This document shows positions 21,901 to 33,799 of a stretch of DNA of 64,000 nucleotides, in pieces. The notes beneath the pieces were generated by a model. It made no database searches, was not told the origin of the DNA, and saw only the letters and a program-made list of their open reading frames with translations. Position 1 is the first letter of the stretch; each line of letters starts with the position of its first letter. The position numbers and the translations under genes are program-made. Origin of the DNA: Mycteria americana (Eukaryota; Chordata; Aves; Ciconiiformes; Ciconiidae). The DNA lies in NCBI RefSeq assembly GCF_035582795.1, contig NC_134365.1:42946135-43010134 (forward strand), given 5' to 3'.

Positions 21901-24900
21901 CATCAGTCTTTCACGTCTCATCCTTTAATCTTCCCTCTGCTTTTTACACAACTCAATGTCAGAACATTTGCAGTTGGAAGAGTTCTTCTTCAAACCGAGG
22001 AGATACTACTGTTTGTCATGACACTGTCATCTGCCAGCTCTAGACAACAGTTCTTGTGTGAGGAGGCTACAAGGCACTATGCCAACAGAACTACATTGAC
22101 AGACATTTAGACTAATCTGTGCAACCCACTAGCATGGATATATAACAGCATCACATTTAGTTTTTTGTCATTTACTTAAACAACCATAAGCTTTTCTGCA
22201 AACACAGTTCTACCGGTAAAAAAAAAAAACCACTGTAGAGGTAGACAAGCATTGAGAAAATGCCTTAAGAGCAAACAGCCTCCACTATTTTTGCACAATG
22301 CCTAATACAAGGTCCCAGCCTAGTATCCAGAGCTTTGGATACAATATGTACCACAATCAGTGACACTAAAATACATCACTGCAGTATTTATTTTGCACTA
22401 TCTCCCAAAAACTAAATCTTTGGATATAGTATTCATATCACTCAGCTTTCCATAAGACAGACAGAGCCATCCTTCCTGGTTTGTTTCATAGGTGCATTTA
22501 GGATTGTGAACAGCAGCAGCACCTTGGCACGTGAGCAGCAAGAAGCATTCACTGGGATCACTTCTTGAAGTAGTCCCTGGGAGATACCAGTTCACCAGTT
22601 GTCAGTGCAGGATTATAACAAACCTGGCTACTGCTGGTGTGTTACTTCAAGCCTCAGTGTCTAGGTGATTGCTTTGGGCTGAGATACTACTTAGAATCTA
22701 GGCCTCCTGACTGCAAGAAAAGGCTTATGAGTACCAACAAAGGGTAGCCTCCTCCCCTGTTCAAAAGCCAGCAGGCAAATAACTTCCTTATTTGTAAAAT
22801 ATTTTATCTCCCTGTTACTTAAACAGCTACAGCCAGTAGCACTGCATTATGGTCAAATACAGAGGTGCCCAGAGGCTTCACTTGCAATGTTTTGCTGCTC
22901 ACTGTAAAAATACGCAGAGGAAAAGAAGTAGTTATCTTATCTTTGCAGGGCTTTAAAGACTTGTTCCTGACCATAGGAAGTTCATGGTACAAAAAGGAAG
23001 CAAAAGCACAGAAAAACAAGCTACAGTGCAAGTTTTCTAAAAGCTAAAGTTTAAAACCTCTTTCATATAGGTAGCTTAAGCTTGCTCACAAGCCTGCCTG
23101 CCATCACCAGAAACGTGTTCTTTTTCAAAAGGGAAAGGTTAGGAGATTGTTAATCCAGCACCAGCTTAGCCATAGCTTTGAGTGCATCCTGCAGAATTAC
23201 CAAAAATTAATAGAACTCCCTTAAAAATTTAAATCTTACCAAAACAGTATGAAAACTTGCTATTTTCACAATGTTTAAAGGATGCTTTGCCTCTTTAATC
23301 TGTCATGTTTCTTAAGAAATGTAGTTCGATACATGCAGCAACTAATAATGATACTGCCATGTGTTCATCCTTAAGTTACCCATTAGTAAGCTTTCAGGGG
23401 TTATTGTTTCTTCACCAAGTAATTTTGCTCAAGTGAAGACAGAAACACAAACTAAGTATTCAGCCCCTCCCAGTCTTTCCTTTTTTTCCCAGTCTGCCCT
23501 TATCCACACAGAAACCAGTCTGACTTTGCACAGCAGCACCAGCCATGCTACAGCTAGGACAAACACGCTTTGGTGAGAAGCCTTTCCTTTTTGAAGATCG
23601 GCTTTAAGTGTCCCAAGTAAGCATGCCAGTATTAGATTACCCTGACATCCGTTCGGCCTCAAGACGACAGGTCACGGCGAGGTGAATTAAGAGTCAGCTG
23701 AGGAGGCAAGACATTCCTGAGACACAGTTCCTCCAGCAAAACAGCTTTTTTGCACAAGCCCCAAGGCTGGCAGGCCGCCAATGGATCTCAGCTGTTCAGC
23801 ATCTCTGTGGATACCATACCACACACAGTACCCATTCCCTCCCTTTCAGGAAACATCATTTCCCCTTCTCTAGAGGAACTGCTCACACAATTAGCTTGCA
23901 ATAGCAAGTAGAAGAAATTTCTCAAGTAGTTCAAGGGACACAAATGGGCTTTTTGAGGATACTGGACCCAAGCTACAGCCAAGTCTTGTTTACTCACATC
24001 TTTAAAAGAAATCTACCCTTTTGCCCAAACTAATTTCCTCAGTAGTCAATAATTCAGAGCACTGCAAATAAGTCAGCCTGTCCGCAGAATAGCATATCAG
24101 CCTCTTTCTGTCTCTGGCAAGCCTTGGGCAACTGAAAGCAATACATTAACAGAAAATACCTAAACCAAATGAACCCTATGTCAGATTAAGAAGCTGCAAC
24201 ATAAAATAATAAACTAAGTGGACTAAGTCAGATGTCAGTGAAAAAAGAGAGGTCCAGCTAGAGTACAGCTAGTTGTACCAAAAAAAAAAAAAAAATCAGG
24301 ATTAAGTCCTGTAAGCCGCTATTTGCAATGTGTGCAGAAACCAAAGGTGCCAAACAAATGACATCATACCATCTAAGTTCAACTCTCACTACAGACTAGG
24401 AAACGCGAGAGGATTACATCCACTGAAAGTTACTTCAACCTAATGTTCTTGCCTAGCATTCCAGGACGGCAACTTGTAACATTTTTCTTTACATCATCAG
24501 CATCAAAAAAACCCCCCAAAATTTAAAGTAGTAGTGTAGAGATCCATCACGATGCTGTTTGACTGTAAATGTTCAAAATAATTGTTTCAAGTAGTTTGCT
24601 TAAACCACTAAGAGAGGTTAGTAACTTTAGAGAGCTCAGATGCTCTGCATAGTGCAGTTTCATTCACATCAATGTCAGAACTGGGTGAACTGTTTAAAAA
24701 GCGCACAGTACATGGCATAGAGTCACACACTTAAATTTTTTTTGGTACTAAGACCTAAAAAAAACATATCAATCATTTCACAACTGTTAGTAGAAGCTAT
24801 GGTACCAACCACCAGGTAGGAAAATTGTTACATGAGAAAGGATCACACAGTTCCATAGTAACTAGGAGAGCATTTAACTCCTCTTCAAAAAGGAGCAATT

Positions 24901-25937
24901 GAATAATGTATCGGATTAAAATACGCCATTTCAAAAGCAAATCAAGCAGAAGACCAAGTTTTTCCTTTTTATTTGTGTGATCAAATTCATGAAACACCTA
25001 TTATCCTTAGCATGGAAATTGGTCATGAAACAAAGGGATAATGCGCCTATCATTAACATGGCAGATAAGCAACATGTTACAAAGATTTTTCCATAATATG
25101 AATGATATAATATGCCTCCTTAGGAAAGCTGAAGGTCAAAAAAAAAAAAAAATCAATCTCAATTAAGGGAGCAGGGTAGTTCTATGCTAGAACATCAAGA
25201 TACCACATCTATTTGATGTAAGACAGTATCAGCCACTGAACTCTCCAGGGACAATTTCCTTTTATTAGTGCCTCAAAGTTCTTCTGTTAACAACAGATTT
25301 CTGATTGTTAATGTAAGAGCAAAAATTGACAAAATTAATTTAAATTTTCAAATCTGGAGTAGATAATTAAGATTGTCTACCCAAATACAAGCATAGAAAA
25401 CAAGAGTATGAGATAATAAACAAGATAGTACCGATATAAAGGCTATCAAAGTCTGATAAAGAGACTAAGGAGCTAATGGTCAATGGAAGCAAGGAATCCA
25501 GGTTCCTCAATACAGCAACAATAAGGTGCCACTGGACCCTTTCAGTAACTCAAATCCCTCTGCTTTGTTGCAATTTATTGTGCAAGTACCAACTCATCCA
25601 CTATGCGCAAAAGACATGCACAGTCAACAGCAGAAATACTAACTGGCATGCCAATATACAGGAATCTTTAGAAGAAGCTTGAGTAAGGTCTTCTGGACCA
25701 AACATCTTCTGGTCTCCTTATCCAAGACAAGGATAAGAAATTCAGATGAGTAGTGGTGTTTCACAAAACATACTCAGAATTTTAGCTATGTGCAAGTGCT
25801 AAACTGACCAAGATGGGAAGCACTCACATCACACAAGGGAGGTATGCCCCCTTCATAAAGCAAATACCAAGTTTCTCTGCTGAACAATCTTCCAGTCAGC
25901 TAAAGCCAATATAACTGGCAAATGCTGCTGGAAAAGC

Positions 25938-25998
25938 TTATCGTGGTTCTTCCTTAGCTATGCGTACCCCCTTCCTTTCATCAGTGATGTCTGAATGG
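25938..25998 (-). other. Candidate cryptic/alternative exon B in NAP1L1 intron 1 (to stop)
   Basis: The acceptor TTCTTTTTTTAACTTTACAG at about 25999-26018 is excellent, with a TTTAAC-like branch site. Joined to exon A it reads SHSDITDERKGVRIAKEEPR and then stops at 25938-25940. No downstream donor is obvious, so it would be a terminal exon. I do not recognise the peptide. Confidence 0.22.
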
Positions 25999-26181
25999 CT
26001 GTAAAGTTAAAAAAAGAAAAGTGCTAGGTATTTCTTTGTACAGGGCTAGATCTGCAGTTGCACGAGTAACAGCAGGGTCAAGAGACAGAGGCTGCCACAG
26101 GCGAGTACCTTTTATAACAGCTCACGAAAAGGGTTAGGCAAGTCTGAAGTTACTGTGAAACTGTATGCTACATCATCTTAC

Positions 26182-26213
26182 CTTGTGATAACATGGAAAA
26201 ATTCAGGATCTGG
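26182..26213 (-). other. Candidate cryptic/alternative exon A in NAP1L1 intron 1
   Basis: This 32-nt segment is bounded on the minus strand by TTTTTATTCTCTACAG and a near-ideal donor ACAAG|GTAAGA. In one frame it reads PDPEFFHVIT and continues in frame into exon B. With only about 29 codons, the open frame itself is not significant. It could be an alternative 5' exon, a non-coding transcript exon, or chance. Confidence 0.25.
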
Positions 26214-29200
26214 CTGTAGAGAATAAAAACACTAAATCATGACAATGCTGAACCAAGTAACACAACACAATTAAAACTGTCTGTTCTCTCCCCTTCAAGT
26301 GGTATTTTTTGCTTTTTCTAAACTCCCAAGGTAAAGACACCAACTTCAGCCATTTGCCAATGTAGCTATTTCGCTAGTGCTTGCAGGCCTCTGCACAATA
26401 CATGTCACAGCATGAAAACAGAGATTTTCCACATTTCATCTTTAAAGTGCTCTACAACTTGCATGAGAATGCCATTTACATGATGGGAAAAACTCAAATT
26501 CTTCAAAACAGAGTGATCATTTACATAACTAACTCAGGGTTAATTACTAGTAACTGCAGGGCTTGCTTTCATTCATGGGGAAACACTTTTTAGAGCTTTC
26601 CCCTTAACTAATTTTTAAATCAGGAAATGACAATTCAGTCAACAAATACTGAACTCTTCTATTTTTGTAGCATTTTTATTGAATTTTAGGTAGTGCCTGT
26701 TTACTCTTGCAGCAAAAAAAGAATCTCCGTAAGGAGAAGGAAATGGACTACAGAATTACAATTTAAAATCAGGACTGAATTATATCTGCATGTTTGTCTC
26801 TGCTACTGATCTGAGCTCCCTGATCATGTTCTAAAAATAGGGTAATTAACACACAATGTGGCCTTTGTTCTGGATGCCAAGATTCTGTAGCAGAAAACCT
26901 ACCAATTTCTATTTGGGACAATCATTCATTATTAGAAAAGTAATCCAGAAGTTTAAATTCAAATCTGAAAACCTAAATTTAAAAAAAAAAATTAAAAAAA
27001 AAAAAAATTAATCAGTATAGCTTGTTGCAGTTTCTCTTTGCCATCACTGACAATGGGAAAACAGCAGCCACCCTGAAGGGCTGAAATCAAAGTCTTAAAT
27101 ACCTTTTCATATATGAAAACTTCCTAAGAGAGTATTTCTCTATACAGTTCGTGTTGGTACAAGTATTCAGTTTGTTAAAAAGTGTCAAAATAATACAAAA
27201 ATTGTGTTTGTTAACAAAGTACTTCAGGTAGCAGGGTGCATTTTAACAGTTTAAAAGATCAACTTGTGCATGCCACAACATCAAATGAAGGAAAGGAGCG
27301 TGTCAGTTGACTACTGAGATTGCGACATAATCAAACACAACCATATTGGCAGTTATACTGCTATCTGCAAGACTCACACACTGCAGCATTAAAGGTTTTA
27401 TCCCATTTGACTTAAACATCTAAACATCCTTATCTGAAAAGAAAGTTAAAAAAACACTGAAAAATGCGTACAGGTTTCAAAAGCATGGTTTTTGCTGGAA
27501 CATCTGATGAATTCAATGTTGTAAATTCATTCACTCCCCACGAAGCCACTGAAATTCCTAAAATATATTTAGCAACTTTTTTTGTTAGCTTCAGTTCAAT
27601 ATTTTTTCCATGGAAACAAAGCCATTACTAAACTGCAAACCTTAAAACATCCAGTTTTCAACTAACAACCTAGCATTCACTAAAAAAAGAACACAACAAC
27701 AATCTAACTGACACATTTTGGAGGCTGTTGGGGTGAGATGTTACAGTTGGTAGTAAGACCCAACAGAAGTATACACATGGTTATGGTTTCACTAAGTCAC
27801 TTTCAAATTAATACAGCTGCAGAGTTTAAAAAGCATTTGTAAACATATACGACACCTGTAGAGAACTTGAGCCTTATTTACAAATTGATCTTCATAAACA
27901 TTTTCTTGTTAATTTCACTCAATCATGCTTTTGGCACCAGTAGAAATACCTAATACTTCCAAAACAGTGAAGAAGGTGATAAAAGAATCAAGAGGCCATG
28001 TCATGAAGATCTCACCAGTTCAAAAACAGCGAGCACATTTCTGATGATGTTACCTTGCACATGCAAGGAACAGAACAAAGCACTTGTACCAGCTCATACT
28101 TAACCATCCAAAGTCAAGATGAGTAATTTCCAAAACTGGAATATCAAAGAATTAAGAACTGCTTAAAAGAGTGATCCCAGAGAGGCAAAATAAATAATAC
28201 TAAAATCTAAAGTAACATATACTAAAAGAAGCAATTCAAACAAATTTAGAATTCAGAAGGTCAAAAAATTGCTGTGCAAAGACACAGTTATAATTGAACG
28301 CAGCCCACTGAAGACTTCTACTCAACATGCAGAAGTAGTCAAGATCTGAAATGAATGCATGATGACTAAAACACAACGCAAAATAAGATCATTATACACT
28401 TCAGTGATGTATCCTTAATAAAAACACTGTATTCACTGCTGAACATTGCGGAAGAAAGGAAATAGATCAGTTCAGGGCCTAGCAACATTAATAGCTGAGG
28501 AACAGAAGCAGTTTAAATCTGAGATTAATAGTATTTGAGAGGTGTACAGTGAGAAGTGACACAAAAAAAAGTTAAAAGGAAGTTCAAAAAGAACTGATTA
28601 AAAATTGATTTGGATGTAAACAATTGTTTTATTTCATGTCCCCTCCTGTGTCCCCCCAACTTAACCTTTCAAATGCTTAAGCCAGGTTTTTAACTAGAGC
28701 CAGAACTAAAAGAAAACTTTCCCTCAATGGCCAGTCATCCCACTAGAAATGTGAATGAACTGCCTCTCCTTTGAAACATCACATATTAAAACATCTAGAG
28801 AAAGCAGCTGACTGAATTAATCTTGCTGCAGATGCTCAGAAAAGACAACAAGCATTCATGATTCTAAACCAAGTCTTAGAAGCCTGGGGGTTTGCTCCAC
28901 TACGGATTTCAGGTACCTTCTTAGTCCAATCTCTTAATCAGAATTTCCAACACTTGAAAATGAGAATAATTCTAGTATCTCTCAGGTTTTGGGTGAGGGT
29001 TGCTTTGTTGTTTGGTTTGGTTGTGGCTTTGGGAGGGGGTGGGGATTGGTTTTTGGTTTGGTTTTTTTTTTTTTTTTTCCCATTAAATGCCAAATCAGCA
29101 GCTGAACACCACACAGATACAGGTACATCCAGAAACTGAAGTTTTCATATCTAAAAAGTTGCTTTCACATTTTGATCATTAAAAGCTACTAAGGATAAAC

Positions 29201-31689
29201 TGGTAGTATTTTGTTCTAAAGTCAACAAAGATCAGGTGATGTGCAAGTGCCTACTCAATATCACAAGGTAAGCTTTAAACTGAGACATCACCATTGTAGA
29301 TTATTTCTGTGCAGATGTACATTTAAGCACACATCCAGCCCTGAAATGCATCCTGTATTTTCCAATACTAAACAGCTTTCCATTTAGGAAAGATCTCCAG
29401 TCTAACCTTTGACAGTAGTTAAGACGCAGATTATGTTTTGGTAATATGTAAACTCATTCAAAAGATTAATCTTTAGGGAGAACATAAATTACTTCAAATC
29501 TTAAGTTATTTAAAATCTTAAATTATTTATATTTTAAAACTAAATGCAAAGTATCAAAAGTAAGTTAGCAAAGTCTCCTTTTCTTTTCTGAATGCAACTG
29601 AAGTTTTAGTCTGCAACATATGTAGTCTTCCTGAAAACTTAAGACCAAAGTTATCACCAAACACACAAGGCCATACTCATAATTAAGATTTTTCCCTTTG
29701 CATTATCTTTGTTGAGTGTAGGAAGTCCTCAAAAACCTCATGCATTGTTTCTAAATAGCTTAATTTTTCAGAAGATCATCAAATGAATCCCCAGGCAACT
29801 TCTGTGATGCCTTCCAGGCATGTCTGGTTTTCTAGACAAATACATTATGACACCAGACCTACTCTCCAGATTAACAAAGTTAGGTGATGAGGAACTGCAC
29901 TAACCTCCGAGCTGAGTGAGGATCAGCTAGACTGAATTAACTTTAATTATAATCACTTTTGAGCTAAAAGTAATTTACAAATGAAAAGTGACCTATAAGC
30001 ATTAAATCCATCATCACAACCATTTCTCAGATTAAACACCACTTGTACAATACTGTTCTGCTCTATTATTTACTAGCTGGTTTCCTAATGAGAAGTTAGA
30101 TGGAATGCAGTCACCCAGACCAGAAGCTAACTTGGAAGACTCCTCAGCTCTAATAAAATACAACCGACATTGCAGACAGAAACAAAACTTCTCAAAGTAC
30201 TATCTTCTGTATAAATGCCTACTAGTACCACACAAATACCAAAGCACTATCAGTCCATGGAAAAACCCAGACCTGAAGTTCCACTGAATGCACATACAAA
30301 TGCAGAAAAACGAATAGGCATTTAAAGACCACCTGCATCTCCATCTTCTGCAAACTGTCCAATTCCTGAAGTTTCCCAAAGAAATAAGAATCAGACCTTT
30401 AGTCTGAGATACAGCATGTCTGTAGCTGTGTCACAAGAACCTGAAGATGAACTGGGCTACCAACCATATTAACAAAAAGGTATAGATACTATAGACATGT
30501 TCATTATACCCATTGGTCTACTGGAACAAATTGGCTTTCACCAAAGGATTTGATCAAGAATTCAAAACAGAAGATGCTTGTCTTATTTTCCCTGAGATTT
30601 TTCACTACTGAAATTCAAATCCTCAAGCTATTTTATTCCCTTAAGGAATATAGTCTCTGCCACAATGAGTTACGTTCTCCATGTTATAATTACGTCAAAT
30701 TTTAGAAGCTAAGTGAATAAACAGATTTATACCAATGCGACTGACAATATAGCAAGCCAAAGTTCCCTTGAAGATCTGGAGTTCTGTATTAAAGAACACA
30801 GTCTCAGCCTGGAAGACTCAGGTCTCACTCAGTGTTGTGAAAAGTCTTTGTTATGCTTTCTTATGAAGCTTAACAAAGCTTCATAACATACCCACAATGC
30901 CTTGCTTTCAGTTTCACTTGTGCACACATGTTCATCAGTTATGCAAGAAGCTAAGAAAAAACCCAGACCACCCATTTCCAGGGTGCTCAGTAAGCAGATC
31001 ACCATAACAAGTCCCCTGCCTGCCCCCAGAAAGAGTTTTTGAGTGAGGTAGGGACTAGATGAAGCACAAGGATGGCAAAAGCATTGCTGTGCTGTATATA
31101 CACACCACTGCAGCGGATCCAGCACTTTTGGCACTTTCTGTAACACTGGACTGACTGCACAGATGCAGCACACTATTTCTGTACACTTTCAGCAGTCCGG
31201 ACCCTCAGTTCCTAGTCCTGTGAATGCCAGAGAAGGACCAGGGGCTCTGAAAAACACCAGATCTACCACCTGTGCACAAGATCCTCATTCTGTAATCCTC
31301 CAGCCTCAGAAACCAGAACACATGATATACAAGACCTGTCACAAAATACAGAAAAAGTGGAGGGAAGGGAGATTGCTAATATATACCACTCTCACAGGAG
31401 TAAGCGGGCCACACAAACAGAAGTTCAGGTATCAGTGGCCTATTCTAAGCACTTATATCAACGTTTCAGGTACCTGAAGCCCTGAGCAGCCTAAGTTTTT
31501 GCCTGGTACAGAGGCATCCACGTCACTCAAATTTCATTGTATGTAGATTTCAAATTCTATTTTGCCTTAAGAACTGTGATAACTTCTGGATTTACAAAAG
31601 ACTGGAAGCCATTCAGCTTGCTTCAGTCCAAGTACAGTGCCTTTCTCAACATTTAAGGAGTTTACCATTGTAAAAGGGGCACAGCAGGA

Positions 31690-31777
31690 AACAAGCTACT
31701 AACAAGCTACTAACAAGCTACTAACAAGCTACTAACAAGCTACTAACAAGCTACTAACAAGCTACTAACAAGCTACT
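31690..31777. repeat. 11-bp minisatellite, 8 perfect copies
   Basis: The unit AACAAGCTACT occurs eight times in a row with no mismatch, followed by a partial AAC. It lies in intron 1, about 1.6 kb downstream of the NAP1L1 start. Perfect copies suggest recent expansion and likely length polymorphism. Confidence 0.97.
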
Positions 31778-33300
31778 AACATTTTTGCCAGAAACTACAT
31801 ACAGCTGTACACAGCCTTAGGCCTTAGCTCTTCTCTGAAGTTTTATTTTATGACTGAAATGAAAATAATCAGGCACTACCTCCTGCCTGATTAACATCAT
31901 GTCCACCAGCAGACATTAAAATCCCAACAGAGGGGGTGAACAGAGGAAAGTATTTGTCATACGTTGCACACCTAGTGCCCGTTCTCTTACCTTCCTCAAA
32001 GGAGTTAGAGCATGAAACATAAGCATATCTCCCTAGGGCTTCAAACACAAATGGACTTGCACAAAACTGCAATGTGCTTGGAGATAAACTGTGGAAGATG
32101 CTGCCGTATTATTACTATCCCACCATCACTTGAAAAAAGGTTTGTGTTTTCTTCTGCAAGCAAATGGGGAAGGTTTGGTATTAAATATTGAAAGCCTCAC
32201 AAGTATGGGCAGTGTAAGTCCCCTAAATATCCGGCATGGAGTAGACAGAATATGTTTTACATGCAGATAGATATATTTGAATGCTAAACACAAGCCAATA
32301 CTTCCAACTGTAGCTACTAGATCTTTCAGGTAGTTTCTTAGTCTTCCTTGGTGACAGGCATCATACACCTCCCGTATCTGTTACTGTGGACAACGGACGC
32401 ATCTACCATCAGGAGCAAAGCGAAGGTCTCATTTTGGGCGATACCAGCCAGCAGGCACCCAGAGACGCGACACGTTGAACTCCAGAAAACCGAAAAATGC
32501 CCTTTCCTGAGGCAGGAAGCAGGAGTTGCCCGTCCCCTGGCTGAATCTCTGGGTCCCCCTGCCAGCAGCGAGCAGCACAGCACACCCCAGCCGCGGCTCC
32601 CCGCACGGGAGCGAGAACAAGGCGCGGGAGCCAGCACAAGGCCACAGCGCGCTGCCATCCGCCGTCCCCCCCAGTGCCCACCCCTCCGCCATGCGCGCAT
32701 CCACCGCCCTCCCCTGCCCGCCCGGCCGCCCCCGCCGGCGGCCGTGCCCGCCCGGCACCCAGCCCCCTCCCGCGTCCCTCACCGCGGCCGGCCGGACACA
32801 CACACACACCCGCTCCTCGCCGTGCGGCTTTCCGGCCTCGCCGCCCTCCCCGCCCCCCCCCCCCCCCCCCGGCAGCGCCGGGCGCGCCCCGCGGCGGCGC
32901 CGCCGGCCCCGCTCCGTCCCCACGTGTTGCCGGGCAGACCCGCCTCCCCTCAGCGCCCGCCCGAGCAGCGCGGCCCGGCCTAGCCCGGCCCGGCCCCTCC
33001 GCGGGGCGCGGCGGAGAGACGCGCGGGAGGGGGGAGCGGGCGGCGGGCAGCGCTCCCCGCCGAGGCGCCGGGCGAGCAGCGGCGCTGCCGGCGCCGCCAC
33101 CCCGCGGGCCGCGAGGGAGAGGCTCGGGGCGGCGCGAGCACCGCCGGCCCCCCGCGCCCCGGGGCCGAGGGGCCCCGCTAGGCCGGGCCGGCACCGCGGC
33201 CTCCCCGCGCGGGAGCGGGGGCCAAGCGCCCGCCGCTCGCTGACCCCCGCCCGCAGCCCCCGGGCGGCGGCGGCCCGCGGCGCGGCGCCCCGCCCGGTAC

Positions 33301-33368
33301 CTGCGCGGGCCGGGGCTGGCGGTGACTCAGGAGCGAGGAGGAGGCGCCGCGCGGCTGGCGGTAAAAAG
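33301..33368 (-). other. NAP1L1: NAP1L1 exon 1 (5' UTR, non-coding)
   Basis: The 68-nt exon starts, on the minus strand, at a CTTTTT pyrimidine run 30 nt below a TATA-like element and ends in CGCGCAG before a GTACCG donor. It contains no ATG. A TGACTCA-type AP-1 core lies inside it at 33323-33329. Joined to exon 2 it gives an 86-nt leader. The choice rests on promoter geometry and the donor, so a neighbouring donor or start inside the island remains possible. Confidence 0.6.
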
Positions 33369-33390
33369 ACCCGAGCTCCCGCCGCTCGCG

Positions 33391-33440
33391 CTCATATAGA
33401 ATTAACGTCACCACGTAACCCCCCTCCCTCCCCCTCCCCC
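33391..33440 (-). promoter_or_regulatory. NAP1L1: NAP1L1 core promoter: TATA-like box, CRE half site, ACGTG core, G-run block
   Basis: On the minus strand, TATATGAG begins at 33398, exactly 30 nt before the CTTTTT start at 33368. Just upstream are TGACGT at 33405-33410 (ATF/CREB-type) and ACGTG within TTACGTGG at 33411-33418 (E-box or ATF-like). Farther up is a run of four G blocks at 33419-33440 (G5 A G5 A G3 A G6). Spacing and order are those of a focused promoter inside a CpG island. Site identities are by motif only. Confidence 0.6.
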
Positions 33441-33799
33441 GCGCGCCCCGGGTCTCCTGGCAACGCGCGCGCGCGCGCGCCCTCGCTCGCGCCGCCCGCC
33501 TCGGGCGCGCGCCGGCCGCTGGCTGAGGCGGTTGGGGCCTGGCCGGGGGCGATCGTCCCCCGCTGCCCGCTGCCGCCGCGCCGGGCGGAACGGGACGGGG
33601 CGGGGAGGCGCAGAGCGAAGGCCCCGGCGTGTCGTCCCCCGGGACGTGTGTCCTCTCACGTACCTCCGGCTGATTCCTCGTCCCCGCCGTGGGCCCGAGG
33701 GGAAAGGCGTGCCGGTGCCCCACGCCTGGGTGGCACCCTGCCCGCAAACCCACCAGGCGCTGGGGCCGCCCGGCCTGGTCTGAACTGTGGCACCCAGAG

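Larger units (their letters stand above)
18942..33300 (-). other. NAP1L1: NAP1L1 intron 1 (about 14.4 kb)
   Basis: This is A/T-rich non-coding sequence with many short chance frames. It holds two candidate cryptic exons (25.9-26.2 kb), a run of A/T homopolymers near 26980-27010, a G-rich then T-rich patch near 28985-29080 and an 11-bp minisatellite at 31690-31777. No other repeat was recognised. Large first introns often carry enhancers, but none is demonstrated here. Confidence 0.75.
2295..33368 (-). other. NAP1L1: NAP1L1 transcription unit (15 exons, minus strand)
   Basis: This is the whole gene as reconstructed by eye, from a TOP-like start at 33368 to a probable poly(A) site near 2295. 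Exons in transcript order are 33301-33368, 18907-18941, 18104-18192, 15411-15513, 12065-12206, 11519-11599, 11155-11283, 10575-10646, 9774-9913, 7817-7962, 7707-7726, 6334-6456, 5273-5305, 4814-4864 and about 2295-3018. All introns are GT-AG on the minus strand, most with clear pyrimidine tracts. The least certain parts are the link from exon 1 to exon 2 and the exact 3' end, because no cDNA is available here. Alternative first exons within the CpG island are possible. No other gene is seen inside the unit, apart from candidate cryptic exons in intron 1. Confidence 0.88.
32540..33640. promoter_or_regulatory. CpG island
   Basis: This is a stretch of more than 1 kb that is very rich in G, C and CpG, in contrast to the A/T-rich flanks. 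It covers NAP1L1 exon 1, its promoter and the 5' end of intron 1. Long open frames on both strands here (up to 463 codons) are a by-product of few A/T stop codons and are not genes. A C18 run at 32853-32870 and an alternating CG run at 33464-33480 lie inside. Confidence 0.93.

Noticed and set aside
23998..24133. Possible minus-strand exon ending at AAAGAT|GTGAGT
   Set aside because: Stops occur within the frames and the acceptor (TTGCTTTCAG) is only average; unsupported without transcripts.
27990..28070. TGATGATG sequence as a C/D snoRNA box C
   Set aside because: It is on the plus strand, opposite to the host gene, and no box D (CTGA) at suitable spacing with a terminal stem was found.
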